A stretch of DNA of 64,000 nucleotides, from positions 2,515,217 through 2,579,216 of the forward strand of contig NZ_CP063311.1 of assembly GCF_015245355.1 (NCBI RefSeq), read 5' to 3'. This stretch comes from Anabaenopsis elenkinii CCIBt3563. Lineage in GTDB: Bacteria > Cyanobacteriota > Cyanobacteriia > Cyanobacteriales > Nostocaceae. This document shows positions 35,728 through 42,946 of this stretch, piece by piece (the stretch's first letter is position 1; every line of letters begins with the position of its first letter). The position numbers were made by a program, and so were the translations under genes. The notes beneath the pieces are model-generated. The model saw only the letters and a list, made by a program, of their open reading frames with translations, ran no database searches and was not told the origin of the DNA.

Positions 35728-36185
35728 AGATAATGATTTTTTACGAGATTAAACAAAAATGCAATTTTGAGTTAATTATTGCATAATTTAGAAACCATTA
35801 TGGCTGATGTTTTGCTATTTTTGATTTTTAGTATGCAGCCATGCCAATTTTTCTATATAAATTTATTTTCTGATTTCTAATATCCCTTCGTTAAGTTAAC
35901 ATCCTAGGTATTATAATGTATTAATGCATATTTGCATAATTAATTGCTCACCAACTTTTGTTACAAATTGTGTATTTATCAACAAAGTACGGTTATTGCG
36001 ATCGCACCTCACCATAAAACCGAACCGAGTCCAGGGAGATTTCGTTTAAGGTGTGAATTAGGAAGCTTGAGATTAAGCTCAGTGAGAGAGCAAAGAGAAT
36101 TGAGACAATCAGCAGTTATTCCGAGAGTGTAGAGCTTGAAATTAAGCCTCCTGAGAGTGGATGTTAATCTTTAGAGGTGATGGCC
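35728..36185 (+). promoter_or_regulatory. Long upstream region of hsp20 with duplicated stem-loops
   Basis: No convincing gene lies here. Two related segments of about 26 bases, each starting AGCTTGA and able to form an AGCTT/AAGCT-type stem, lie at 36064-36090 and 36133-36158. CCTCCT at 36147-36152 could pair with the Shine-Dalgarno AGAGG at 36173-36177 just before the hsp20 start. Cyanobacterial hsp20 genes are known to carry RNA thermometers, so a temperature-controlled leader is possible. No CIRCE inverted repeat is visible. Confidence 0.4.
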
Positions 36186-36650
36186 ATGGCCATAACTCCT
36201 TGGGAACCATTGCGTCGCTGGGAAAATTTAGATCCTTTTCGAGAAATTGACACCTTACAACGCCAAATGAATCGCCTCTGGGATAGATTTATACCCAGTG
36301 GTGGTAAAGAATTTAAGTTAGGATTTATACCGGCTGCCGAGCTAGAAGAAACGGAGGATGCAATTCACCTGCGGTTAGAAGTTCCTGGTTTAGAAGCCAA
36401 AGATATAGATATACAAGTTAGTTGTGACTCAGTATCTATTAGTGGTGAGAGAAAGAGTGAGACCAGGGTGGAAAAACAAGGAGTAACTCGGTCTGAGTTT
36501 GCTTACGGTCAATTTCACCGAGTCATACCTTTACCGCAAACAGTAGAGAACGAGAAAGTAAAAGCTAAGTATGACCATGGGATTTTGCGCTTAACCTTAC
36601 CCAAAGCTGAAGCACAGAAATACAAAGCTGTGAAAGTAAATCTTAGCTAG
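36186..36650 (+). CDS. Small heat-shock protein, Hsp20/alpha-crystallin family
   Basis: Small heat-shock proteins hold unfolding proteins in a refoldable state for DnaK and ClpB. The protein (154 residues from ATG 36186) begins MAITPWEPLRRWENLDPFREIDTLQRQMNRLWDRF and has the alpha-crystallin domain from about 45 to 140 (AELEETEDAIHLRLEVPGLEAKDIDIQVSCDSVSISGERKSE..RSEFAYGQFHRVIPLPQTV..AKYDHGILRLTLPKAE). The start at 36186 was chosen because AGAGG lies eight bases before it; ATG 36180 and GTG 36177 are also in frame. It precedes dnaK by 81 bp with a strong hairpin between, so the pair may be only partly co-transcribed. Confidence 0.95.
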   Translation: MAITPWEPLRRWENLDPFREIDTLQRQMNRLWDRFIPSGGKEFKLGFIPAAELEETEDAIHLRLEVPGLEAKDIDIQVSCDSVSISGERKSETRVEKQGVTRSEFAYGQFHRVIPLPQTVENEKVKAKYDHGILRLTLPKAEAQKYKAVKVNLS

Positions 36651-36657
36651 GGTTGGG

Positions 36658-36684
36658 GGACTAGGTAAGACTAATACCTAGTCC
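36658..36684 (+). terminator. Perfect hairpin between hsp20 and dnaK
   Basis: GGACTAGGTA (36658-36667) and TACCTAGTCC (36675-36684) form a 10-bp stem with a 7-base loop. It could attenuate transcription into dnaK or protect the hsp20 mRNA end. No T-run follows. Confidence 0.55.
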
Positions 36685-36731
36685 TCCTGAGTGACAAAAG
36701 TTGAAAATTGCCATCTGAGGAAGATGATAAT

Positions 36732-38591
36732 ATGGCGAAAGTAATTGGTATTGATTTAGGAACGACCAACTCCTGCGCGGCGGTGATCGAAGGGGGACGC
36801 CCGGTGGTGATTCCCAATGCGGAGGGTCAGCGGGTGACTCCTTCGGTAGTGGCTTATACTAAATCTGGTGAGCGGTTAGTGGGTCAAATTGCGAGACGAC
36901 AAGCAGTGATCAACCCAGAAAATACCTTTTATTCTGTGAAACGCTTCATTGGGCGCAAATATGAGGAAATTACCCACGAGGCGACAGAAGTTAGTTACAA
37001 AACCTTGCGCGATCGCAATGGTAATGTTAAATTAGACTGTGTAGCAGCTGGTAAACAATTTGCACCAGAGGAAGTTTCCGCCCAAGTGCTGCGGAAGCTG
37101 GTAGATGACGCGAGTAAATATCTAGGGAAGAAAGTCACCCAAGCAGTAATTACAGTTCCGGCTTATTTTAATGACTCCCAACGCCAGGCGACAAAAGACG
37201 CGGGTAAAATTGCTGGGTTAGAAGTTTTGCGGATTATCAACGAACCCACAGCAGCAGCCCTTGCTTATGGGTTAGATAAAAAGGAAAATGAAACTATCTT
37301 AGTGTTTGACTTAGGTGGTGGGACCTTTGACGTGTCGATTTTGGAGGTTGGGGATGGTGTCTTTGAGGTTAAATCGACCAGTGGAGACACCCATTTAGGC
37401 GGTGACGACTTTGATAAAAAGATTGTTGACTGGTTAGCTGTTGAGTTCCAGCATAATCAAGGTGTTGATTTACGTCAAGATAAACAAGCCTTGCAAAGAT
37501 TAACGGAAGCGGCGGAAAAAGCCAAAATTGAACTTTCCAGCGCCACCCAAACTAATATTAACTTACCTTTTATCACCGCTACCCCCGCAGGACCCCAACA
37601 CCTGGATATGACTTTGACCAGGGCGGAATTTGAGGAGATGACGGCGGATCTGTTAGACCGGTGTCGTCACCCTGTGCAACAAGCTTTGCAAGATGCGAAA
37701 CTGAGTAATAAGCAGATTGATGAGGTGGTATTAGTAGGTGGTTCCACTCGTATCCCTGCTGTACAAGAATTAGTGCGGCGAATCATTGGTCAAGACCCCT
37801 GTCAAGGTGTGAACCCTGATGAAGTTGTCGCCGTGGGTGCTGCTATTCAAGCGGGGGTGTTAGCGGGTGAGGTGAAAGATATTCTGCTGCTGGATGTTAC
37901 CCCCTTGTCTCTGGGTGTGGAAACCCTCGGCGGTGTGATGACCAGGATTATTGACCGTAATACTACTATCCCGGTGAAAAAGTCAGAAATATTTTCTACT
38001 GCGGCGGATGGTCAAGCCAATGTAGAGGTTCATGTTCTCCAAGGTGAGAGGGAGTTAGCTAGGGATAACAAGAGTTTAGGAACTTTCCGCTTAGATGGTA
38101 TTCCCGCAGCACCGAGGGGAGTGCCGCAAATTGACGTAACTTTTGATATTGATGCTAATGGTATTCTTTCGGTGACCGCTCAAGATAAGGCCACGGGTAA
38201 ACAGCAGTCGATTTCTATTACTGGTGCTTCGACTCTCGATAAACGAGATGTAGACAACATGGTGCGGGATGCACAAGCTCACGCGGAGGAAGACCGCCAA
38301 CGCCGTGAACAAATTGATACTAAGAATCTGGCGGATTCTTTGGTTTATCAAGCTGAAAAACAAATTAGAGACCTGGGTGATAAGGTCAGTAGTAGCGATC
38401 GCACTCGTGTTGAGGGTCTGATTACCGATTTACGGGAGGCGATGAATCAAGATAATTTTGACCGCATGAAGTCTCTGACTCAGGAGTTACAGCAAGCTCT
38501 GATGCAAATTGGTAGCGCTGTCTATGCTCAAGCTGGTGGGACGACTACGGGTGAAGATGTGATTGATGCGGATTTTGTCGAGAGTAAGTAA
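36732..38591 (+). CDS. dnaK: Hsp70 chaperone DnaK
   Basis: The ATP-driven chaperone is 619 residues from ATG 36732, which is preceded by GAGGA. It shows [21 protein letters not shown] (phosphate 1), [57 protein letters not shown] (phosphate 2), [17 protein letters not shown] and the interdomain linker [19 protein letters not shown]. The substrate-binding domain and a helical lid follow, ending [11 protein letters not shown]. Cyanobacteria usually have several DnaK proteins; the ending EDVIDADF is that of a standard heat-shock-type member. No DnaJ or GrpE gene is adjacent. It pairs with hsp20 upstream. Confidence 0.97.
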   Translation: MAKVIGIDLGTTNSCAAVIEGGRPVVIPNAEGQRVTPSVVAYTKSGERLVGQIARRQAVINPENTFYSVKRFIGRKYEEITHEATEVSYKTLRDRNGNVKLDCVAAGKQFAPEEVSAQVLRKLVDDASKYLGKKVTQAVITVPAYFNDSQRQATKDAGKIAGLEVLRIINEPTAAALAYGLDKKENETILVFDLGGGTFDVSILEVGDGVFEVKSTSGDTHLGGDDFDKKIVDWLAVEFQHNQGVDLRQDKQALQRLTEAAEKAKIELSSATQTNINLPFITATPAGPQHLDMTLTRAEFEEMTADLLDRCRHPVQQALQDAKLSNKQIDEVVLVGGSTRIPAVQELVRRIIGQDPCQGVNPDEVVAVGAAIQAGVLAGEVKDILLLDVTPLSLGVETLGGVMTRIIDRNTTIPVKKSEIFSTAADGQANVEVHVLQGERELARDNKSLGTFRLDGIPAAPRGVPQIDVTFDIDANGILSVTAQDKATGKQQSISITGASTLDKRDVDNMVRDAQAHAEEDRQRREQIDTKNLADSLVYQAEKQIRDLGDKVSSSDRTRVEGLITDLREAMNQDNFDRMKSLTQELQQALMQIGSAVYAQAGGTTTGEDVIDADFVESK

Positions 38592-38597
38592 GTTGAA

Positions 38598-38635
38598 AAC
38601 CCCCTCTAGGTGTTCTTGACACCTAGGTAGGGGTT
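38598..38635 (+). terminator. Terminator-like hairpin after dnaK
   Basis: AACCCC..CTAGGTGT pairs with ACACCTAG..GGGGTT around a short loop, starting seven bases after the dnaK stop codon, followed by an AT-rich stretch. It is the probable dnaK transcript end. Confidence 0.65.
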
Positions 38636-38667
38636 AAATATTTGTATTTGACTGAACGGTTTAGTTT

Positions 38668-38868
38668 TTATCCCCCTGTTTCCATTCGATTAATGTCCCC
38701 AGCGAGTGGGGACTTAATTAAATGAATGAGTAATATTTTTAAAAATGATTGAATTTGTCTGATGTTAGCTTGTTTACTCATTCCTTCTAATTCATCTATA
38801 ATTGCTAAAGCTTCTGTGTAATTTCCTTGTAAAATACTATTTCTGAGGTCTATTAATTCTTGGGTCAT
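38668..38868 (-). pseudogene. Truncated DUF29-like small protein ending inside a CRISPR repeat
   Basis: The first 52 residues, MTQELIDLRNSILQGNYTEALAIIDELEGMSKQANIRQIQ and the following FLKILLIHLIK, match the start of a family of small cyanobacterial proteins annotated as DUF29. Those I recall are longer and continue after HLIK. Here translation passes straight into a solitary 36-bp CRISPR repeat (38678-38713), which supplies the last residues SPLAGDINRMET, and stops just beyond. The original 3' end has therefore been replaced. The product may or may not still function. Confidence 0.6.
38678..38713 (-). repeat. Solitary CRISPR repeat
   Basis: This 36-bp sequence is identical to the first repeat of the array at 39680 (start GTTTCCATTCGATTAATG, end CCAGCGAGTGGGGAC). 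It stands alone, 966 bp left of the array and in the same orientation, with no repeat on either side. It forms the 3' end of the DUF29-like reading frame. It could be a stranded end of a once longer array. Confidence 0.85.
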
Positions 38869-38914
38869 TTTTACTAGCCTCCTGTTTTATTTTCTATATT
38901 GATAAGAACATAAT

Positions 38915-39532
38915 TCATACTATTACCGCTATTTTCCGCAACACTTGACAAGCAACTTCTAATTCACTTTGATTAGTAAAAGGTGCAAATACTCTAGATA
39001 TTGCATATTTTTGATTTTCAACTTTTACAAAAACTATATCATCACCATTAGTTAACATCGCAAAAGCAGGATAATTTTGATCAGGATTAGCCATTAAATA
39101 AGCTAGAGTTTGGGGTAATGCTGACCAAACTGATAACATTGTTTTTTTAGATTCTACTACAATTATCCATAATCTTTCTTTTAATACTAAAATATCAATT
39201 CTTCCCTGTAAGGTTTCTTCACTATCAGCTATTATAATTTGTACTGATTCTTCTGCTTTAATTCTAAAAGGTGGATCATATAAACCAGCGATGGTTAATA
39301 GTGGAGAAACGAGTAATAAAATTACGGTACTTTCTAATAAATGTCCACCGGAACGATGATAAATATAACGTTGCCATAATGTTTCTAGGTTTTTAATATC
39401 ATCGTTATTTAATTCTGGTAATTGATCATACCATTCGGTAAAAAAATCTGGGGATTGATTTCGAGTTAAATTAAATCTTTTTTCAGCTTCTGTGATGGTG
39501 GTAATTGTTTCTGTAACTGCGAATGTTTGCAT
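38915..39532 (-). CDS. PD-(D/E)XK-type protein, restriction-endonuclease-subunit-like
   Basis: The 205-residue protein has a nuclease-like core at about 95-135: GRIDILVLKERLWIIVVESKK, with Asp113, Glu127 and Lys129 spaced as in the PD-(D/E)XK fold. Similar stand-alone proteins are often labelled as a restriction subunit in cyanobacteria because they resemble the nuclease domain of type I HsdR. No helicase, methyltransferase or specificity gene is present here, so it is not part of a complete restriction system in this window. It lies upstream of the truncated DUF29-like gene on the same strand and next to the CRISPR array. Confidence 0.65.
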   Translation of the reverse strand: MQTFAVTETITTITEAEKRFNLTRNQSPDFFTEWYDQLPELNNDDIKNLETLWQRYIYHRSGGHLLESTVILLLVSPLLTIAGLYDPPFRIKAEESVQIIIADSEETLQGRIDILVLKERLWIIVVESKKTMLSVWSALPQTLAYLMANPDQNYPAFAMLTNGDDIVFVKVENQKYAISRVFAPFTNQSELEVACQVLRKIAVIV

Positions 39533-39679
39533 GGTGGATTGTTTTTATTTGGATTTATTTAACTATCATAAATAATACTGTTGCTGTTTTCCCGTTGAAT
39601 AAAGTGAAACCCAAATTAAACTTAACCCAACTACAAATCAAGATATCCAGATTAATCTACGGTACGCTTTCCTCTGGAC

Positions 39680-39861
39680 GTTTCCATTCGATTAATGTCC
39701 CCAGCGAGTGGGGACAAGGCTTTTAGGAGACTTATCGTTATGCAACTTTCTGGTTTCCATTCGATTGATGTCCCCAGCGAGTGGGGACTTGTCTATTACT
39801 AGAGTCCTTCTTAGGTACTTTCCTAGTTTCCATTCGATTGATGTCCCCAGCGAGTGGGGAC
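39680..39861 (-). CRISPR. Three-repeat CRISPR array without cas genes
   Basis: Repeats lie at 39680-39715, 39753-39788 and 39826-39861, each 36 bp, separated by two spacers of exactly 37 bp with unrelated sequences. The repeats differ only by A/G in ATTAATG versus ATTGATG. On the minus strand each begins GTCCCCACTCGCTGGGGAC, a strong 7-bp stem, and ends ATGGAAAC, the 5'-handle pattern usual for cyanobacterial type I-D/III arrays. I therefore infer minus-strand transcription with the leader on the right. No cas gene is present in the 64 kb. Confidence 0.92.
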
Positions 39862-40192
39862 CCCTCAATTTTAAACCCTTACCTGGCAATAAGTCTAGAG
39901 GCAGTTTCCGATAGCGATAGCGTGGCGTTAGCCAGGTTCAGAAAAAGCGATGGCTGAAATGGACTTTACCCCAGGATGTGAAAGGCTGGAACCCTTACCC
40001 AGCAAGCGACCGAGGTTAAAAACAGAAGAATCATTATTCCAGCCATTTTATTTGAACTTCCGTCGTAGGCGTTACGTGATTGAGCCATCTGGGGACGGGT
40101 GGGGTAAATTCATATCCCGGAGTTGTCACAACTTCCTATAATTTGATGTGGCGACACCTTAAAAAAAATCACAAAAAAGCTGTTAGATAATT
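39862..40192 (-). other. Candidate CRISPR leader region and murF upstream region
   Basis: About 330 bp without a convincing gene. If the array is transcribed leftward, this is where its leader should lie; nearest the last repeat it reads (minus strand) CCAGGTAAGGGTTTAAAATT. A 63-codon frame at 39950-40141 matches nothing and is probably chance. The right-hand end must hold the murF promoter; an AAGTTGT/ACAACTT palindrome lies near 40121-40133. Confidence 0.4.
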
Positions 40193-41551
40193 ATGCCTTG
40201 CTCTACCACCATCTCCCAACTGTTAACAGTTCTGGGCGCTGAACCTGTGAATTTATCTGCAACTGCTCTCGGACAAATGAGCCGCGGTATTCAAACAGAT
40301 ACCCGGATGATTAAACCCGGTGAGGTGTTTCTAGCTTTGCGGGGGGAAAAATTTGACGGTCATGATTTTGTGGCCGCGGCCATAGGTCAGGGTGCTTTAG
40401 GGGCCATTGTGGATGGTGATGATGAGTATCCAGGTTTACCTGTGTTGCGGGTGGGGAATACTTTAAAAGCATATCAGCAACTGGGGAGATGGTGGCGCGA
40501 TCGCTTTAATATCCCTGTGATGGGGGTAACTGGTTCCGTAGGTAAAACCACCACCAAGGAACTCATCGCCGCAGTGTTGGGGACTCAGGGAACAGTGCAT
40601 AAAACCCATGGCAATTTTAACAACGAAATCGGTGTACCCAAAACTTTATTAGAACTGGGTGCAGAACATGACTATGCTGTGATTGAAATGGCGATGCGGG
40701 GGAGGGGACAAATTGCGGAATTAACGGAAATAGCTCGACCTACCATTGGGGTAATTACTAATGTGGGTACTGCACATATTGAGTTACTCGGTTCTGAGCA
40801 AGCTATAGCGGAGGCTAAATGTGAGTTATTAGGGAAAATGCCTCAAGATGGGGTTGCTATTCTTAATTATGATAATGCTCTATTAATGACTACCGCTGCA
40901 CAAGTTTGGTCGGGGGAAGTTTTAACTTATGGCTTGAGCGGTGGTGATATCCAAGGGGTGGTGTTAGATCAACAAACTATTAGAGTTGGGGAAATGCAGT
41001 TACCTTTACCTTTAGCTGGTGTTCACAATGCTAGTAACTTCTTAGCAGCGTTGGCGGTGGCGAAGGTTTTAGGGGTTGATTGGTCAGGTTTGCAAGGGGG
41101 GGTGATGGTGAATATGCCTACCGGGCGATCGCAGAGGTTGAGCTTACCTGATGATATATTAATCTTAGATGAAACCTATAATGCTGCACCAGAAGCTATG
41201 ATTGCAGCTTTGCAATTGTTAGCGGATACACCGGGAAAACGCAGGATCGCTGTATTAGGGGCGATGAAAGAATTAGGGGAAAAATCCCGACAATTGCACC
41301 ACAGAGTCGGTGAAACCGTCCAAAAGTTGGAATTAGACGGGTTGTTAGTTTTAGGAGATGGAGAAGATACCCAAGCAATGATCGCTGGTGCAAAGGGTAT
41401 TCCCACAGAGTGTTTTACCCGTCATGGGGACTTAGTAACTAGATTAATCACATTTGTGCAACCAGGCGATCGCTTGTTATTTAAAGCCGCCCATTCCGTG
41501 GGACTAGACCGGGTTGTTAATCAGTTCCGTGGCGAATTTCTGGGTAAATAA
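40193..41551 (+). CDS. murF: UDP-N-acetylmuramoyl-tripeptide--D-alanyl-D-alanine ligase
   Basis: MurF adds D-Ala-D-Ala to the peptidoglycan precursor in the cytoplasm, using ATP. The 452-residue protein shows the N-terminal substrate domain (GIQTDTRMIKPGEVFLALRGEKFDGHDFV), the P-loop VMGVTGSVGKTTTKELIAAVL, the lysine and histidine region THGNFNNEIGVPKTLL, IEMAMRGRGQIAELTEIARP, IGVITNVGTAHIELLGS, and the C-terminal domain with ILDETYNAAPEAMIAAL and RIAVLGAMKELGE. Length and order are standard. No other mur genes are adjacent. It is followed by the secretion-like gene cluster after a 400-bp gap. Confidence 0.96.
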   Translation: MPCSTTISQLLTVLGAEPVNLSATALGQMSRGIQTDTRMIKPGEVFLALRGEKFDGHDFVAAAIGQGALGAIVDGDDEYPGLPVLRVGNTLKAYQQLGRWWRDRFNIPVMGVTGSVGKTTTKELIAAVLGTQGTVHKTHGNFNNEIGVPKTLLELGAEHDYAVIEMAMRGRGQIAELTEIARPTIGVITNVGTAHIELLGSEQAIAEAKCELLGKMPQDGVAILNYDNALLMTTAAQVWSGEVLTYGLSGGDIQGVVLDQQTIRVGEMQLPLPLAGVHNASNFLAALAVAKVLGVDWSGLQGGVMVNMPTGRSQRLSLPDDILILDETYNAAPEAMIAALQLLADTPGKRRIAVLGAMKELGEKSRQLHHRVGETVQKLELDGLLVLGDGEDTQAMIAGAKGIPTECFTRHGDLVTRLITFVQPGDRLLFKAAHSVGLDRVVNQFRGEFLGK

Positions 41552-41951
41552 ATAAAGTCCGCAGGGTGCGGACTGAGAAAATTGGATAAGGTTAGGTTTT
41601 TAACAAGATGGACTACAACTTGTTAGAGGTTCTTTTATTCTTGATGACTCATCGAGAAAAATCAAGTATCCCAGACAGAATGTTTAGACATAAATGCAGT
41701 AATTTTGTCAATCAGATCCAACGGTGGGCAGTAGTGTGGTATAAGTGGAGTCATCTACTTAACTGAACATTAAAAACCAGTTAACTTATCCTTAATAAGA
41801 TGTGAACTTATGAGAGTATATGATGTTGTGACCACATAAATTCAATTTACATCGTCAAGCTAAAGCGTGCCAATTTTTTTAATTTTTCAATGTAAATATT
41901 AGCTCTTATTAACAGGATAAATCTGACTAACGTTAACAGGGAAACTACAAA
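41552..41951 (+). promoter_or_regulatory. Upstream region of the type IV secretion-like cluster
   Basis: This 400-bp AT-rich gap has a strong hairpin right after murF (AGTCCGCA/TGCGGACT, 41556-41574), probably the murF transcript end. The remaining 375 bp hold no reading frame and presumably contain the promoter and leader of the nine-gene cluster. I see no clear operator. Confidence 0.45.
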
Positions 41952-42557
41952 ATGTCTGAAAAATACAGGGTGAAAAAACTTAGCAGAGGTTTAATAACCA
42001 AGGGGCAGAAAACATCTGAAAAACTAGCAGGTATGTGGTCATCATGGTATGTGATGGTGGTGGAATCAGTACCATTTTTGATAGCTGTGGCTGTATTTTT
42101 AAGCGTTGTCAGTTTAAAAAGTCCTGTGCTGCTGTTTTGTTTGCTCCTGGGAAGTTTACTAGCAATAGTCATCCAGCGAATTGGACAAGGAGTAAATTTA
42201 GCAAAGCCCTGGGTTGTGTTCTGTCAAATCCTAGCAGTATCCCTGGTTCTGAGTTTATTTTGGCTAGATTACTTTGCATTTCCTGCACAGGCGCAATTTT
42301 TTGGTAAAGCAGAGAGTTTTTTCCGCAATACTTTAACACAAGGTACGGAAACCAATAGTAATACCCAAACAGCAGTCAGCCTAATCTTTAACGTTTTACG
42401 AGCAATTTATTTACTGTATATTGCAGTTTCTTTAGTTGGTGTGATTAACGCCGTTAGGAAAGATGAAGATTGGCAAAGTATAGCCAGAGTTCCCTTATTA
42501 GTAGTAGTTGCGGTGACCGTTGCTGATGTGCTGACAGGGTTTGTAGTTGGTGATTGA
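41952..42557 (+). CDS. VirB2/TrbC-like pilin candidate (polytopic membrane protein)
   Basis: The 201-residue protein has three hydrophobic segments in the first half (about 37-55, 57-75, 83-108), then a polar stretch from FPAQAQFFGKAESFFRNTL to NTQTAVS, then two more helices (about 143-163 and 176-197). The AQA-Q junction near residue 114 looks like a signal-peptidase site; cleavage would leave an 87-residue product with two helices and a short loop, the layout of VirB2/TrbC pilins. The extra helices at the N-terminus are unusual for VirB2. It is the first gene of the cluster, 11 bp before the VirB3-like gene, the usual VirB2-B3-B4 order. The assignment rests on position and topology, not on a strong motif. 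Confidence 0.5.
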   Translation: MSEKYRVKKLSRGLITKGQKTSEKLAGMWSSWYVMVVESVPFLIAVAVFLSVVSLKSPVLLFCLLLGSLLAIVIQRIGQGVNLAKPWVVFCQILAVSLVLSLFWLDYFAFPAQAQFFGKAESFFRNTLTQGTETNSNTQTAVSLIFNVLRAIYLLYIAVSLVGVINAVRKDEDWQSIARVPLLVVVAVTVADVLTGFVVGD

Positions 42558-42568
42558 GTAACTAAAGT

Positions 42569-42946
42569 ATGTCTGAAGAAACAGATAGAGAATTTCGCCC
42601 TGTGAATCAAGTCCTGGGAGTCCAACCATCATTAGGCCCAATTCCTGCAGATCAAATCTTTCCCTGGTTGGTGATTATTCTCGCTGCTTACTTGATTGTG
42701 AATGGAGTTTTCGGGGGAATATTTGTAGATGATTTTCAAAGATGGTTATGGACAGCATTAATTGCGGGTTGGGGAATAGCAACCTGGTGGATATTAAGTG
42801 GTGGTAGGAGTTGGCGATTTTTAAGCAAATTCATAGGAGTTCCCACTTGGACAAGGGGCTTTGCTCGTTATTACAGCTTGTTAGAAGTTAACCATGAAGC
42901 AGAAAATCGGCAAACAAAGCATAAAGGTCGGCGGTCAAGAAAGTAG
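42569..42946 (+). CDS. VirB3-like membrane protein
   Basis: The 125-residue protein has a polar N-terminus, two adjacent membrane helices (about 29-50, FPWLVIILAAYLIVNGVFGG, and 57-76, LWTALIAGWGIATWWILSGG) and a basic C-terminal tail (NRQTKHKGRRSRK). Size, the paired helices and its place directly before a VirB4-type ATPase gene fit VirB3/TrbD, an inner-membrane component that works with VirB4. Its end overlaps the start of the ATPase gene by 53 bp, so translation is coupled. Sequence similarity to known VirB3 proteins is too weak to judge by eye. Confidence 0.55.
   Translation: MSEETDREFRPVNQVLGVQPSLGPIPADQIFPWLVIILAAYLIVNGVFGGIFVDDFQRWLWTALIAGWGIATWWILSGGRSWRFLSKFIGVPTWTRGFARYYSLLEVNHEAENRQTKHKGRRSRK

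Noticed and set aside
35944..36132. A 62-codon frame upstream of hsp20.
   Set aside because: Composition is atypical and it covers the stem-loop leader region; more likely non-coding.
36658..36684. Treating the hsp20-dnaK hairpin as a CIRCE/HrcA operator.
   Set aside because: It lacks the TTAGCACTC-N9-GAGTGCTAA consensus.
39692..39914. Open frames across the repeat array on both strands.
   Set aside because: They consist of repeats and spacers; the repeated SPLAGDINRMET-type peptide is just the translated CRISPR repeat.
39950..40141. A 63-codon frame between the CRISPR array and murF.
   Set aside because: No homologue recalled, arginine-rich low-information translation, and it lies where the array leader is expected.
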